Shown: positions 32,961 to 43,172 of the stretch, piece by piece
How the letters are laid out: every line of letters starts with the position of its first letter
Numbering within the stretch: the first letter of the stretch is position 1
Source of the DNA: Acanthornis magna
Taxonomy: Eukaryota; Chordata; Aves; Passeriformes; Acanthizidae
Direction: 5' to 3'
Assembly: GCA_036785705.1 (NCBI GenBank)
Contig: JAWUZG010000056.1
Span: 13,586,001-13,650,000 of the forward strand
Length of the DNA stretch: 64,000 nt
The notes under the pieces: model-generated
The model's input: only the letters and a program-made list of their open reading frames with translations
What the model was told of the DNA's origin: nothing
Databases searched by the model: none
Translations under genes and position numbers: made by a program

Positions 32961-34847
32961 AGGAATATATCCCATTTTCCTATGCCCATCTCCAGTGACA
33001 GGTCTGCAAACTAGGAATGAAACCTGATTTCCACACTGATAAAAGCTAATGAAGCATGGAGGAGAATCATTAAGCCATAAGCAGTTTTTGCATTAGAGAC
33101 TGGATGCGAGGAGGGAACCATTGGCTGGTTTTTTTTGTTTTTTTGTTAGTGGTTGTATAACTGAGTGAGATTTTTCTGGAGAATTCAACCTTTGGATAAG
33201 GATGAGAGAAAAGGAGAGACAGACAAAAGATAAGGGGAGCAGGAAGGATGACTGCATCCTTAGAAGAAAAAGGAAAAGGGTAAAAGGATTAACTTTTGGG
33301 ACAACATTTCTTAAATTTCAAAATCTTGCAAAAGTAGCAATAATTGGAAAGTAAAATGTAGACCTAGCTGTAATTTGGTTCCAAACCTCCACCCCCTCAA
33401 TGACAAAAAAAAAGGTCAGGCATAATTTTTAGTCTCAAAGCTTTTTAAAGACCTTTAAGTTTTGGTTGAGTTTAAGCCTTTAAGTGAAGTTAACCTTTTA
33501 AGCTAAATTTCGTTTTCCTATGCATTTTCTATGAAGCAAAATGCATAAAAAAATAGCATTAAGAAAATAGCATTTTCCATGTGCTCTAGCAGTGGCAGAG
33601 ACTAACACGTGCTCCGTGATCCCTGCTGTCCTTGCTGCCACCTGTGCCATTGCTTCCAGGTGGCACATCCTGCAAACCTCGTGACAGCTGTAGTGTAGGA
33701 GGGGCAGGAGTTGGATATATCCAACCTGTTTATTCCGCAGGCTCGGATGCCAGGTCGGGGCATTTCTCTGAGCTGAGCAAACAATTGACATATGTGCACC
33801 GAGAACAATTTAAAAATGTGCGTTTGGTAGTTTTTAAATAATAAGACGCTTGTGTTTTGTGCTGTTTTCCTGAGAAACCACTAAATCTGTCGTGCTCTGC
33901 TCACATGCCACGCAGGGAAGTTACAACCCCCCACCCAAACTGATTCCCCAGCCATATATTTCACCTTCCTTTTGATGGCTCTGTCATTTTAAGCCTTCAA
34001 ATAATAGGCCATTATTCTCAGGGTTGCTATTATATTTTATTAAAAGGAGGGGGGGGATTTATTGTCACAAACTCCGAAAGATTTGCACATGCATTCACAG
34101 CTCTGGAGGAGGGCAGTTCATTCAGCTGCCTTGCTTGATGGATGCAGATCTCTCCTTCCCCCGTACTTTTCCAGGTCCTACCTGCCTCAGTGAGCCATGG
34201 GGACAGATCCCCTCCAGGCTGGCGGCAGGAGCAGCAGTTTGGTGTCCCAGGAATTGTGCAGAGTGGGGTCACTGCCAGCTGCAGTGGTGGTTCTGGGGAT
34301 GGATTTGGGTTAGTGCTGGTGGCTGGAGCCCAGGGGAGCCGAGCTCTCCTCTCACATCTGCGCGTGTGGGTGTGTGTACACGTACAGACAGCCAGAACAA
34401 GTCTGTTCCTGTTTGGGAGATCAGTGTCAAAAGTGTATTTTGTAAGAGCTGGCCAGGCTCCTGTTTCCACATTACTAACCAAAAGCAGTTTGATGGTTTT
34501 TTTGGGTGTCTCTGCTTTTCCGAATCACTGCGTGGCTGTGTTCTCTGCCTTTAGAAAAGGGAAGGATTTGCTCCAGAGCCTCCACGGGGGTATGTCAGTA
34601 TCTCATCCCGGTTTGGTGGGGCTGGCATCGCTTGATAGGGTGACCAAGGTGTGACTGCAGCAGGAAGGGAAGGAAGAACCTGTGCTGGGGGTGGGGACCA
34701 GCTTGCAGAAAGGTTTCTGCTCCCCTGGTGCTTGCAAGAAAGGGATGAGTACAGACATGTTGGATCCAGCTGTGTCTCTCCCTTTGTCTTCAAACAAATT
34801 GTACCTTCTCCAAACCTTCAGAAACACAGGACAAGAATGGTTTTGTT

Positions 34848-34849
<2 letters not shown>
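32961..34849. other. non-coding stretch
   Basis: A purine-rich run at 33190-33290 contains a perfect 7-bp hairpin, AAGGATG-ACTG-CATCCTT (33244-33261). A G8 run lies at about 34048-34056. The 176-codon plus frame at 34024-34554 overlaps open frames of 150 and 170 codons in other readings and is not called. Confidence 0.5.

Positions 34850-34878
<29 letters not shown>
34850..34878. repeat. poly-T tract (29)
   Basis: Twenty-nine consecutive T, the longest homopolymer in the window. It could be the poly-A tail of a minus-strand retrocopy, but the sequence to its right (34879 onward) is not recognisable as one. Confidence 0.95.
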
Positions 34879-34883
<5 letters not shown>

Positions 34884-35772
34884 GAAGTGCCTGAACACCT
34901 GAGGCCGAAAATCCTCTTCTGTCTTCTGCCTCCCCTTTTTCTCCTTCATTTTTTATCCTTGGTGGGGGGTCAGCTGCTAATTGCAGTGCCCTGCAAGTGT
35001 CCACCATTGTCCAGTGAAAAGCATCTTCTGGGGGTATTTTAAGCACCATTATTCAGCTGGGATGGGGAAAGAAGTAAGGTGTGCTGGAGGAAAGTGGTTT
35101 TGTGGCTGATCTGCTTCTGCTAGCAGGAGGAAGAGGAGGGGGAAAGGAAGGTTAATGCTCCAGTCTGTTCATTAACCCATCCTGCTGCCTCTTGAGGTGT
35201 AGCATCTGGGGAGAGGGGGACACAAACAGCAGGAGCTGGCCCTGAGGGGAAATAAGACACCTGTGCTTTTAGTTACTAGCCATTGCCTGACTGGTTTGGG
35301 TTTTTTCTTGTCTTTGACACATTTTTCTCCAGCTCACTTTTCTGTCAGGCCCAGAACAAATGGTGTTTAATCTGCAGATACAGCCCACAGCTGGGATAAA
35401 TGTATGCATTCCTGCAGCTTTGACTAGCTTTAGGTATTTCTCAGGGGGAGCAAAAGTGCTTCCATATTCTTGGATAAGGGTCATGCATTTTCTGCAAGGG
35501 AGGAATATAAATTCATAGCTACTTATTACAGCAGCAGCAGCTGGTTTTATTAGATTTGTTTGTATCCTAAATGGTCTGTTGCAGTCACCAAGGTGCTGGT
35601 TTAGAGGCTGGAAGAGGATGCTGCAGTCTGGTCTGGGGCAGCAGGAGCACATGTGGGATGGATGAATCCCCCATGACTGAGCTCTGAGCTGGTGTGTGCT
35701 GGAAAATCACTGTCCTGACACCCAGTTCGTGCTCTGAGCTGCACGGGGTTCTGTCTTTAAGGTGAGGTGAGG
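34879..35772. other. non-coding stretch
   Basis: Unique sequence with no recognised exon or repeat. A 127-codon minus frame (35269-35652) has no recognisable domain. Confidence 0.5.
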
Positions 35773-35920
35773 GAATCCCCATCCCTGGAAGTGTGCAAAA
35801 ACCATGGAGATGTGGTGCTTGGGAGTGGGTGAGTGGTGAATGTGGCAGCGCTGGGTTAATGGTTGGGCTTGATGATCCTAGAGGTCTTTTCCAGCCTAAA
35901 TTTTCCATGATTCCATGATT
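35773..35920 (+). mobile_element. CR1: CR1 LINE 3' end, truncated
   Basis: Sense-strand tail with 'atccccatccctggaagtgt', then 'ggttgggcttgatgatccta', 'gaggtcttttccagcctaaa' and a doubled 'ccatgattccatgatt' end. The doubled terminal octamer is the known CR1 3' signature. About 148 bp is kept. Confidence 0.93.
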
Positions 35921-37269
35921 ATTAATGCAAAGGCTTCACTGTCATAAACCAACACTGACAAACTGTTATCTGATAGGGAGGGATTTGAGAATGATCTTTC
36001 CTAGAAGAAACACTCCCAAACATCATTACTGATGGAGTTGGAAATAGAAATGGGATTTCTTGACTCCCTGTTCAATCTGCAACCAACAGATTCAACTGTT
36101 GAAAGAAATCAATTGGGAAGTCAGTGGGTGCTTTGATATTTTAGCTGTTCATTTTCAGCAGTTTTAGTCATATCCTTTTAAATCATGAACTTCAAAAATT
36201 CCTGGTTGGCTACCAAGAGTATGGTCTGGTTTTCAAAGCTGCTGAGCTGTTAAGAACATTTTGAAAATAAGAATAAGGATGTTGGATGCCCAAATACATC
36301 CTCAGGAGCCCAGGTCTAAGCATCTGGGCTTGAATACTTTGCTTTTTTTATCAGCACCTTTTTAAAGAGGAAAACAACTATCATTGCTGTTCATTACTAT
36401 CATTAATCTAAACAATTTGAAGGTAGTTTATTTTGTTATGAATCAGTCAATTAATTCTGTTTGTTAATTTACTCTGTTGCAAAATATCAGGCTAAAAAAA
36501 TTTTCTGTACATTAACACAATAATTCTTAATTTGTTGCTGCTGTTTTCTGAGTAATCCACAGCCAGCAGAAGTCAGATTTATTAATTTTCTCCATTTTTC
36601 CATTTTCTCTGGTTAAGTCCAGTTCTCATGCAGTTTCTTCTGTCTGTCTCCTGATTCTTCAATTTTTAAGGTCCTATCACTTTGGTGGATGAGGTTCAAA
36701 AGGTTTTCTTTGGGGAGAACTGGAGTTGCATCCTGAACTCAGGAGCAAGGGTTGCAGGTCCCAATTTGCAAGCAAGGAACTGCTGATACTAATTATTTTT
36801 GTTGCTTATTTATCTCTTGATAGTTCCTACAATACAATTAAAATTATTGCTGTTCCTTGCAGGTGCCATGGATCTTCATTTGGATTTCATGAGATATTAA
36901 CAACTGCAGCTTGTGAAGGTGACGCTTCCGTGAAGGGTAAATTCACTTTTGAAAATTCACCATGAAATTCACTTTTGTTCCAAAAAATAAAATGAAAAGA
37001 AATGCAGAGACTATGGAGCAATCACAAGCCTCCAGCAGTGAAGATTTAAAATGGTAAATATTGTAAACCTTTTAATAACCCTTATATCATAACTCCATTT
37101 CAATGATGTTGAATGAATTAGGTCCTGAATTACCAATAATTTCTGAGAGAGCTGTCAAGAGAAAGCCCATCTAAAAACATGCTTTTAGAGAAAACAAAAC
37201 GCGCTTTAGAAAAAAAAAAACCACAGTTTTTGCTTTTTAAAAAATATCACCATCCACTTCCAAATACTT
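35921..37269. other. AT-rich non-coding stretch
   Basis: The most AT-rich kilobase of the window (36120-37110), with many TTAATT and AATTTT words but no recognised repeat. The 79-codon plus frame at 36726-36965 has a hydrophobic middle and is probably chance. Confidence 0.5.
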
Positions 37270-37500
37270 CCCTGAGAAAAATGATCTTTAAATAGCTGGG
37301 GGCAATTGGCATCATGATTTAAAGTCGGGCTGGAGATTTGCAGGCTGCACGTGGGTCCTGGCAGTGAAACGAGAGGGAACGCAGGGCTGAGCCGTGGGAT
37401 GGAGATGGCGCTAATGAAAGGCGTCACGGTGACACCGCGTGAACTTCATATTTAGCCAGTGACGTTTGCACTCCACGGGAACCCAAGGGAGGCAATTAGG
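37270..37500. promoter_or_regulatory. candidate conserved element with a GTCAC-G-GTGAC palindrome
   Basis: CpGs are retained (several between 37326 and 37480) and the sequence is non-repetitive. A perfect 11-bp palindrome GTCAC-G-GTGAC is at 37423-37433, next to GCGCTAATGAAAGGC (37408-37422) and a CRE half-site TGACG at 37461-37465. The motif set suggests a regulatory element. Factor identity is unknown. Confidence 0.27.
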
Positions 37501-37557
37501 AGGGCTGCAGAAGGAGGGAATAATTTTACCTGTCAGGTTTGGAAGTGCGCAGCTCTC

Positions 37558-37593
37558 TGTGTGTGTGTGTGTGAATACTTTTGTGTGTGTGTG
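37558..37593. repeat. interrupted (TG)n dinucleotide repeat
   Basis: TG units at 37558-37573 and 37582-37593, broken by AATACTTT. Confidence 0.92.
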
Positions 37594-37906
37594 AAAGATC
37601 CAGAAAGGAATGAAACAGAGAGGCTTGGGGGGACTGTCAGGCCTGTGGTTAGAGGTGGGGAAGGAGCTGTTTCCAAACCCACAAGATTTATTTCTGGAAC
37701 TGGTGGGTAGGTGGGAGGCAAAGTTAGCAGGCTTTACCCTTCAGGGCTTTCATCTGCTTTAAATTCAGTTGAAAATTGTAATTTAGTTGAAAATTGCTAA
37801 TTGTAGCAGCAGGCAGGCAAAGTACCCATGTACATCTCACAGGTGACTTCATTATATTTTTATTTAAATTTTTTTCTCTGCTTATTTCCCCCCCCCCCCC
37901 ACTCAG

Positions 37907-38046
37907 TTTCTCAGGGTGTGATTAAGGAGCCAAAGATAGAGAAGGCTCCAAATTCAGTGCTTGCAGCTCCCAGGCCTCCCAGTGGTGTAGAACTGCCCAG
38001 AATTAACCTGGCAAACCAGAGCTTTCCTTTCAGGATGGAAAATTAA
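37907..38046 (+). other. exon-like stretch (unrecognised), possible terminal coding exon
   Basis: A T/C tract with 13 consecutive C (37888-37900) and ACTCAG precedes position 37907, giving an acceptor-like border. The frame then stays open for 46 codons to TAA at 38044-38046. The peptide starts SQGVIKEPKIEKAPNSVLAA and is rich in Pro, Lys and Glu, so it looks protein-like, but I recognise no family. The acceptor phase is 1. A C-run this long is more typical of a simple repeat than of a normal polypyrimidine tract, and the frame is also open upstream to 37828. Most likely chance. Confidence 0.13.
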
Positions 38047-38370
38047 ATGGTGCTAAGCTGGTGTTAAGGGCTGTACAAAAAAGGTCTTTGCTCCAGGAGC
38101 TCGCTGATAGCAGAACTGGTGCAGTGCATGCACGTTCCTGTGGTCGCAGGAAGGTTTGGCTGAAGTCTGATCTCAACTTTGTGATCAACTTGGTCTTCAG
38201 AGAGTGATGAACCCCAGATCTTTCATCTCATTGTTTTTGGGAGGTGTGGATCTAGAGTGTTTTGTATCCCAGGCAGATAAAGCTGATGAATGCCACCAAA
38301 ACTCCAAATCCAGAGTCCTTTTATTGTCACATTCTTAATGCTCTTATATTCGGATGTGTGGGGGGTGATA
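38047..38370. other. non-coding stretch
   Basis: Unique sequence with nothing recognised. Confidence 0.5.
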
Positions 38371-38435
38371 TTTTTATTTTTATTTTTATTTTTATTTTTA
38401 TTTTTATTTTTATTTTTATTTTTATTTTTATTTTT
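38371..38435. repeat. (TTTTTA)n hexanucleotide array, about 10.8 copies
   Basis: Ten perfect TTTTTA units plus five T, with no internal mismatch. It forces Lys-Asn or Phe-Ile alternation in the frames that cross it, so the open frames here are artefacts. Perfect units imply recent expansion. Confidence 0.96.
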
Positions 38436-38762
38436 CTTTCTCCCCAAACAAACCTTCCACCCTATTTCAGTGCTTCCTTGAGGCATGTCTATGTTCCTTG
38501 CTGTGCAGGAGGGCTCTGGGGACAGGACCTCAGACATAAACAAGACTTCAAAGAGCCTGAGCCATCTGAGGTCCCTCCCTGATCGTTTCTAGGACAAACC
38601 CCTACTGCAGGGAGGGATTTCAAAGTAGTGGCCGAACTCAGGAACTCAGTTCTGTTGCCCCGAAGAAAACAGCAGTGATGGGTCCAGGTGTCATTGCTTT
38701 TTCTCAATGCCCACCCAGGCACCTGCCCTGCCTCTGCCAGAAATTATTGGCCAAAACCTGTT
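38436..38762. other. non-coding stretch
   Basis: Unique sequence with no recognised exon or repeat. Confidence 0.5.
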
Positions 38763-38812
38763 CACAGAATCGTGGAATATCCTGAGCTGGAAGGGACCCA
38801 CAAATTGTCGGT
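38763..38812 (-). mobile_element. CR1: CR1 LINE 3' end, about 50 bp (variant end)
   Basis: 'cacagaatcgtggaatatcc' followed by 'tgagctggaagggacccaca', the same variant as at 368-446 and better preserved. Extremely short 5' truncation. Confidence 0.88.
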
Positions 38813-39239
38813 GTGAATGGGTGGATCAACCGCTGCAGCAAAGCAAATTTATCACCAAGCTGTGCTTTGAGCTAACACACGTCTGTGACTCTGAGGCAGT
38901 TATTTTGGGGGGAATATATATGAACTAGAGCTTAAAAACTTGGCTTGAGCCGAGGGCAGAGAAGACGCCTCACTTAGCCTGAGGAATGCTTTTGATAGAG
39001 ACACGTTGTCGCCACATCTCTTGGCTGGGAATAAGTTGTACCTTTCCTGCAAATGGAAATATTTCTCTGAAGTCCAACAGCTGCAGGAACAGCAACTTGT
39101 CTCTTGATCACGTTTTCAGTTTTAAAACCCATTTCTAGTCCAGCAGTGAGGAGAAAACTCAAAGCTCATTCAAATGAGCTTTTTAATGGAAAAAGTCACA
39201 TTAAATCTAAACCAATTTCATGATCTTGTCTGAGTCATG
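38813..39239. other. non-coding stretch
   Basis: Unique sequence. Nothing recognised. Confidence 0.5.
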
Positions 39240-39310
39240 ACTTTTTTAAAGTCTGGGGGCTGAGGCTGCAGTTAACATTGCCGTAGCAATGCTCAGTACT
39301 TATCGGTGAG
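39240..39310. promoter_or_regulatory. candidate RFX X-box site
   Basis: ATTGCCGTAGCAAT at 39277-39290 is an inverted repeat of ATTGC arms around CGTA. It fits the RFX-family X-box pattern (RTTGCC-N2-GGCAAY type) at most positions. With flanking C and G the arms extend to CATTGC/GCAATG. One 14-bp site alone is modest evidence. Confidence 0.3.
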
Positions 39311-39910
39311 TAGAAAGGTAATGGTGGGGAAGGGTTTGTGGTGTTATTTTTCCAAGGGCCTGATCATTTAGCTATCTAATTTGGGAAGCAGGACTATCTC
39401 TGGCTGACTCTTATCACCCTTTCAGCGAGGCAGATAGCAGCCAGCACATTACTCACTGTTACCCCGTGGATATCTGGTGTCTGAGTGTGTGTTACAAACC
39501 GTGGCAGCCAGAACAGTGAAACCTCTCAGCGCTGGGCACAGGGAGGTGGCTCCAGCACCGATGGCAAGAGGGGGATGGATTTGTCCTCTGGACTTGTCCT
39601 CACACTTGGGAGAGCCTCGGTGGCTCTGCTCTCTTGTCACTTGATTAGTTACTTCTCCTGGGGACTGCAGGATGGGGAGAGGATACACTGTGATATAGGA
39701 ATATTTCCTAACTTACTTTATAACTGAAATATTAATATGGGCAACTTTAGTTATAGTTAGAGAAGGACTTTCATTTTTTTCTGTCTCTTGCTATCTTCTC
39801 CCTGACAGCTGATTGTGAGGCACCAGGGAGTGATTTAACCCCTCACTGGTACTTTTTCAGCTTTTTCTTCCCCCCAAGATGGGTAGGTTATGTGGGTCAT
39901 TTTTTCCTGT
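39311..39910. other. non-coding stretch
   Basis: Unique sequence with nothing recognised. Confidence 0.5.
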
Positions 39911-39965
39911 TTTGCAGATGGAAAATAGAGACACGCAGCTCAGAGGTGTTTGTAGGGAGTCGTCT
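39911..39965 (-). mobile_element. possible MIR-like SINE fragment
   Basis: 'tttgcagatggaaaatagag' with 'acacgcagctcagaggtg' resembles the antisense MIR segment (ACAGATGGGGAAACTGAGGC type) at roughly two thirds of positions. Weak. Confidence 0.3.
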
Positions 39966-40634
39966 GACTTGAAACAAAACCCTCAAACCACTCCAAAATA
40001 ACTTGCTGAGTTCTCTCCATGCCTTCTGATGTGGACCTAACAGATTTTCAGATGCTTGTGATGTTTAAACATGGAAACTGCAGAGGCTGGAGAGCCATGG
40101 GCTGGCAGGAAGGAGGCCCAGGTTGCCCTGGCTCGTTGTGATGTGGCACATCCCAAGCTGGCCAGGGTGACTGAGAAGCACCTGTGGCTTTGAACCACCA
40201 CCCTTAAATCTGCCCCAGTGCAGACTGGCCCTCGACCAGGAACCCACTGGTGTGTGTGGAGAGGGGAGCAGGGACAGAAAGGAAGCAATGTTGAGCCACA
40301 GCAGTCAAGAAGGATCAAAGATTGGCTGTTTTTGACACACAAAAGGGTAAGTGATGCTGAACTCTCTCTAGACTGATTCCAGCTGAACACAAAGCATTTT
40401 AACCTCTTAATCCTCACTTCTGAGTTATAGCCCGGACATTGAGGGCTTTGTGGCTTTTTGGAGATTCTCTGCTGCGTGTGACCCTCGTCCCAAGCAAATA
40501 ACACACACCCCTGGCTGCTGCACAGCGTGTGTCGAGTGTTGAGCGTGGTGTTAAACCTGAAAGCTCTGTGGTTTTTTGCCTCCCTTACTGACCATAAGTG
40601 GAATTCATGGGAATCCTTACGGAGAAAAGAAATT
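39966..40634. other. non-coding stretch
   Basis: Covered by most of a 274-codon minus-strand open frame (40037-40861). That frame also reads through the antisense of the adjacent CR1 copy and has no recognisable domain, so it is not a gene call. Confidence 0.55.
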
Positions 40635-40757
40635 GGGTTTGATGAGGCTTGGAGTAAACCTGGTCGGGTGGAAAGTGTCCCAGCCCATGGCAGAGAGGTT
40701 GGAACAAGATGATTGTTAAGGTAACTTCCAACCCAAGCCATTCTGTGATCTATGAGC
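40635..40757 (+). mobile_element. CR1: CR1 LINE 3' end, truncated
   Basis: Sense-strand tail: 'tttgatgaggcttggagtaa', 'cctggtcgggtggaaagtgt', 'cccagcccatggcagagagg' and 'acttccaacccaagccattc' ending TGTGATCTATGA. About 120 bp is kept. Confidence 0.92.
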
Positions 40758-41169
40758 TGTGGATGAAATATCTCATTTCCCGTTTTGATTTGTGGAAGCA
40801 GAACCCCAGTTTCACCTCGGCCTCCTGAGGATGCCCCTAACCCCCCTGAGTTTCCCCTCAAAGAAGCTGTTCCTTCTCTCCTCTGTCATCTTCCCCTTTT
40901 GGCCATCCACTTATCCCCTCCCCAAACACCAAAATGTTCCTCCACGCTTCCCAGCACATGGAATGGTGCTCTCTATGAATCCACATCCACTGATTGTGGA
41001 TACGAAAGCGCTATTTTGGTTTGAGCCTCGTTTGGATTATTTTTGGTTTGCATATTTGGGCTTGACATAAAACCCAGCGGAGAGAGACTCTGACTTAGCC
41101 AAGGCCATTTCTGCATTCACTGCAGATGAGTGTGGTGCTCCAGGGAACCAGTTTTATTCCAGGCTTTGC
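40758..41169. other. non-coding stretch
   Basis: Pyrimidine-rich unique sequence at 40850-40950, with nothing else recognised. Confidence 0.5.
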
Positions 41170-41335
41170 CAGTGATTCATTTCGGGATGCTGCCTGCGTG
41201 ATTCCCTCTGGGCCTCAGTTTCCTGTTCTGTAAAATGGAGATAATACCCTTTCATGGCACAGGGCTGCTTTGAAGCCTTTACAAAATTACTCTGATGTGT
41301 TTGGATGAAAGTTTCTATAAAGCAGATTTAAAAAA
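41170..41335 (+). mobile_element. ancient MIR-like core SINE (amniote type)
   Basis: Clear MIR hallmarks in order: GGCCTCAGTTTCC at 41211-41223, TCTGTAAAATGGAGATAATA at 41227-41246, then 'tggatgaaagtttctataaa' near 41302-41321. The last matches the bird/reptile-type tail of this SINE (ends like GGATGAAAGGCGCTATA). The middle is diverged, as expected for a very old insertion. The left border is vague. Confidence 0.72.
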
Positions 41336-43104
41336 GCATGCAGCTCTCATTGAGGAGTTTGTATGGAGTGATCAGGACCCCAGAATTACTTCCCAGGATG
41401 AATGCGTCTGTGTTGAACCCTCAGACAATGCTGAACACTGAAACAATATTCATGTAACTCTTCTAAAAGCATCCACTGTTGGTGCCCATGGCAGGGTTTG
41501 CTGCTATTCATTCTTTTTGTTTATTTTATGTAAATCCTTTTCCCTTCTCATTGAAAACACAAACAAAAAAAAGGGATGACCAAAAAAAAAAAAAGAATTT
41601 TGCTCTGTAAGCCCCATAAAATTGATTCATCTTGAAGTTTTTAGCAGGACCAATCCTCTCTGCATATCTGTGTGATTTTAAAATAAACTCTCCTCTTTCT
41701 CCTGACTTTCATATTATGGGGAGAAAAAAAAAAACCCAAAACCCTGAAAGCAGAAATGAAAGAGATGCAGAATTTTTGTCTCCTCGCCTTTCTCACTCCG
41801 GTCCCTTTATGTGCTCTCCCACCACCCCCTCCTCCATCGCCCTCCCTCCTGCTCTGCCTCAGTTCCCATTGAAATGTCAAATGCAGCAGTTGTCTGCGAG
41901 TGAAAGAGGGGCTCCCTGGTGGGAACAGGCTGCCCTTCTAACCTGAAGGCCTCGGCTGTTCTCTTCTCCCCTTTTTGGTGTTTCCCATCCCACTTTCTCA
42001 GCAGATGTTGTGTGGGGCAGCACAGGCTGTAAAGGAATGAGTTTCTTTTCACCTGGCCATGTGAATGGGCTGGCACAGAAACCATGGCTTATTCTCTGAG
42101 ACTCTGGCAACAGCTTACACAGAAAGAGATTGTTTCGAAGAGCTGTCTCTTTTCTTTCGGTTTTTTTTTAGACGAAGATAGGGAAAAAAGGCTGAGAGAC
42201 GCTGGCTGTATTTTAAGCTTCCTCCTTGGGTGCCAAAGGAGTCCTTGGAGTTTTGTTGCTGCTACTTTTGTTCCTTTTATAGTTTCCATTCAAGCCCCAG
42301 GCTTTCAGCTCCCCTTTGTCTTAGTCCTACTTTTCCCAAGCAGTTGACATGAGAATTGGTTCAGAAAGATGGTGGAGGTTCATCCAGGAGCATTGCCCCA
42401 TTTTCATCCAGGGCTGTAGTTTTTGACTCTTGAGTAGAAATTTGGAAAAGAGTGACATTTCCCATGCTTCTGCAGGGAAAATATTTAGTTTCAGATGAGC
42501 TCTGTCTGAAAACATGTGACAACGGTGTGCAAAAATGCAGAAACTCAATCCTGAGGGTGAGTTTTGTCACTTGAGATTGGAGAGGCACCTTAAATGTGGA
42601 AGAAATAGGGGTTGCATGAGTTTTCACCTTTTTCCCCTTTTTTTGGCTCCCTGTTCATCTATTTCATGTCCAAAGACATCCATGCAGGTGATGCCACGGA
42701 TGCCAAGATGCAAGTGACCCCAGAACATTGTCACTTATCCAGCTCACTTTTGGCCATGTCTCTGTGCTCTGAGCCCAAGCCATTATATCTAAACATTATC
42801 TATATGTATTCAAGAGCAAATTATGTACATGGCTTGTGAATAATTTGATTGCCGACATGAGAAATGCACACACTGCTGATCCTGAGAAATGGAGCTGTCG
42901 TTTGCTGATTTAATGAGTAAATAATGAGTTATTCTGAAATACTGTAGGGATATTATGCCAGTGGTTCTCTTTGGGTCTTTATACACATTTTAACTCCAGT
43001 TGGTTTTTTGTTGTGTGTGCGTGTGGTTTTTTAAAAATCTGAAGTTTATTTTTGCAGTGGTGCTTGGAAAGCTGTAAATGATCCACAAGGAATTAGCAGA
43101 CAAA
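41336..43104. other. non-coding stretch
   Basis: Short A runs lie at 41582-41594 and near 41727-41738. No exon or larger repeat was recognised. Open frames near 41632-42110 overlap on both strands. Confidence 0.5.
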
Positions 43105-43172
43105 AGTCCCTGGCTCTGCTCCACCCTATTGAAGTTGATGGCAAAACTCCCATTGAATTCAGTGGAAGTAAC
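43105..43172. repeat. ancient amniote MITE-like relic
   Basis: 'ctattgaagttgatggcaaa' followed by 'actcccattgaattcagtgg' matches the CCATTGAAGTCAATGGCAAA / ACTCCCATTGACTTCAATGG pattern common in turtle, crocodile and bird DNA. 43146-43169 is a 24-bp imperfect palindrome (10 of 12 arm positions pair). The family name is not recalled. Confidence 0.5.

Noticed and set aside
38223..38582. Lys-Asn or Phe-Ile repeat proteins
   Set aside because: They are direct translation of the TTTTTA array.
40037..40861. 274-codon minus-strand open frame
   Set aside because: It reads through the antisense of a CR1 tail (40635-40757), has no recognisable domain and overlaps other open readings.
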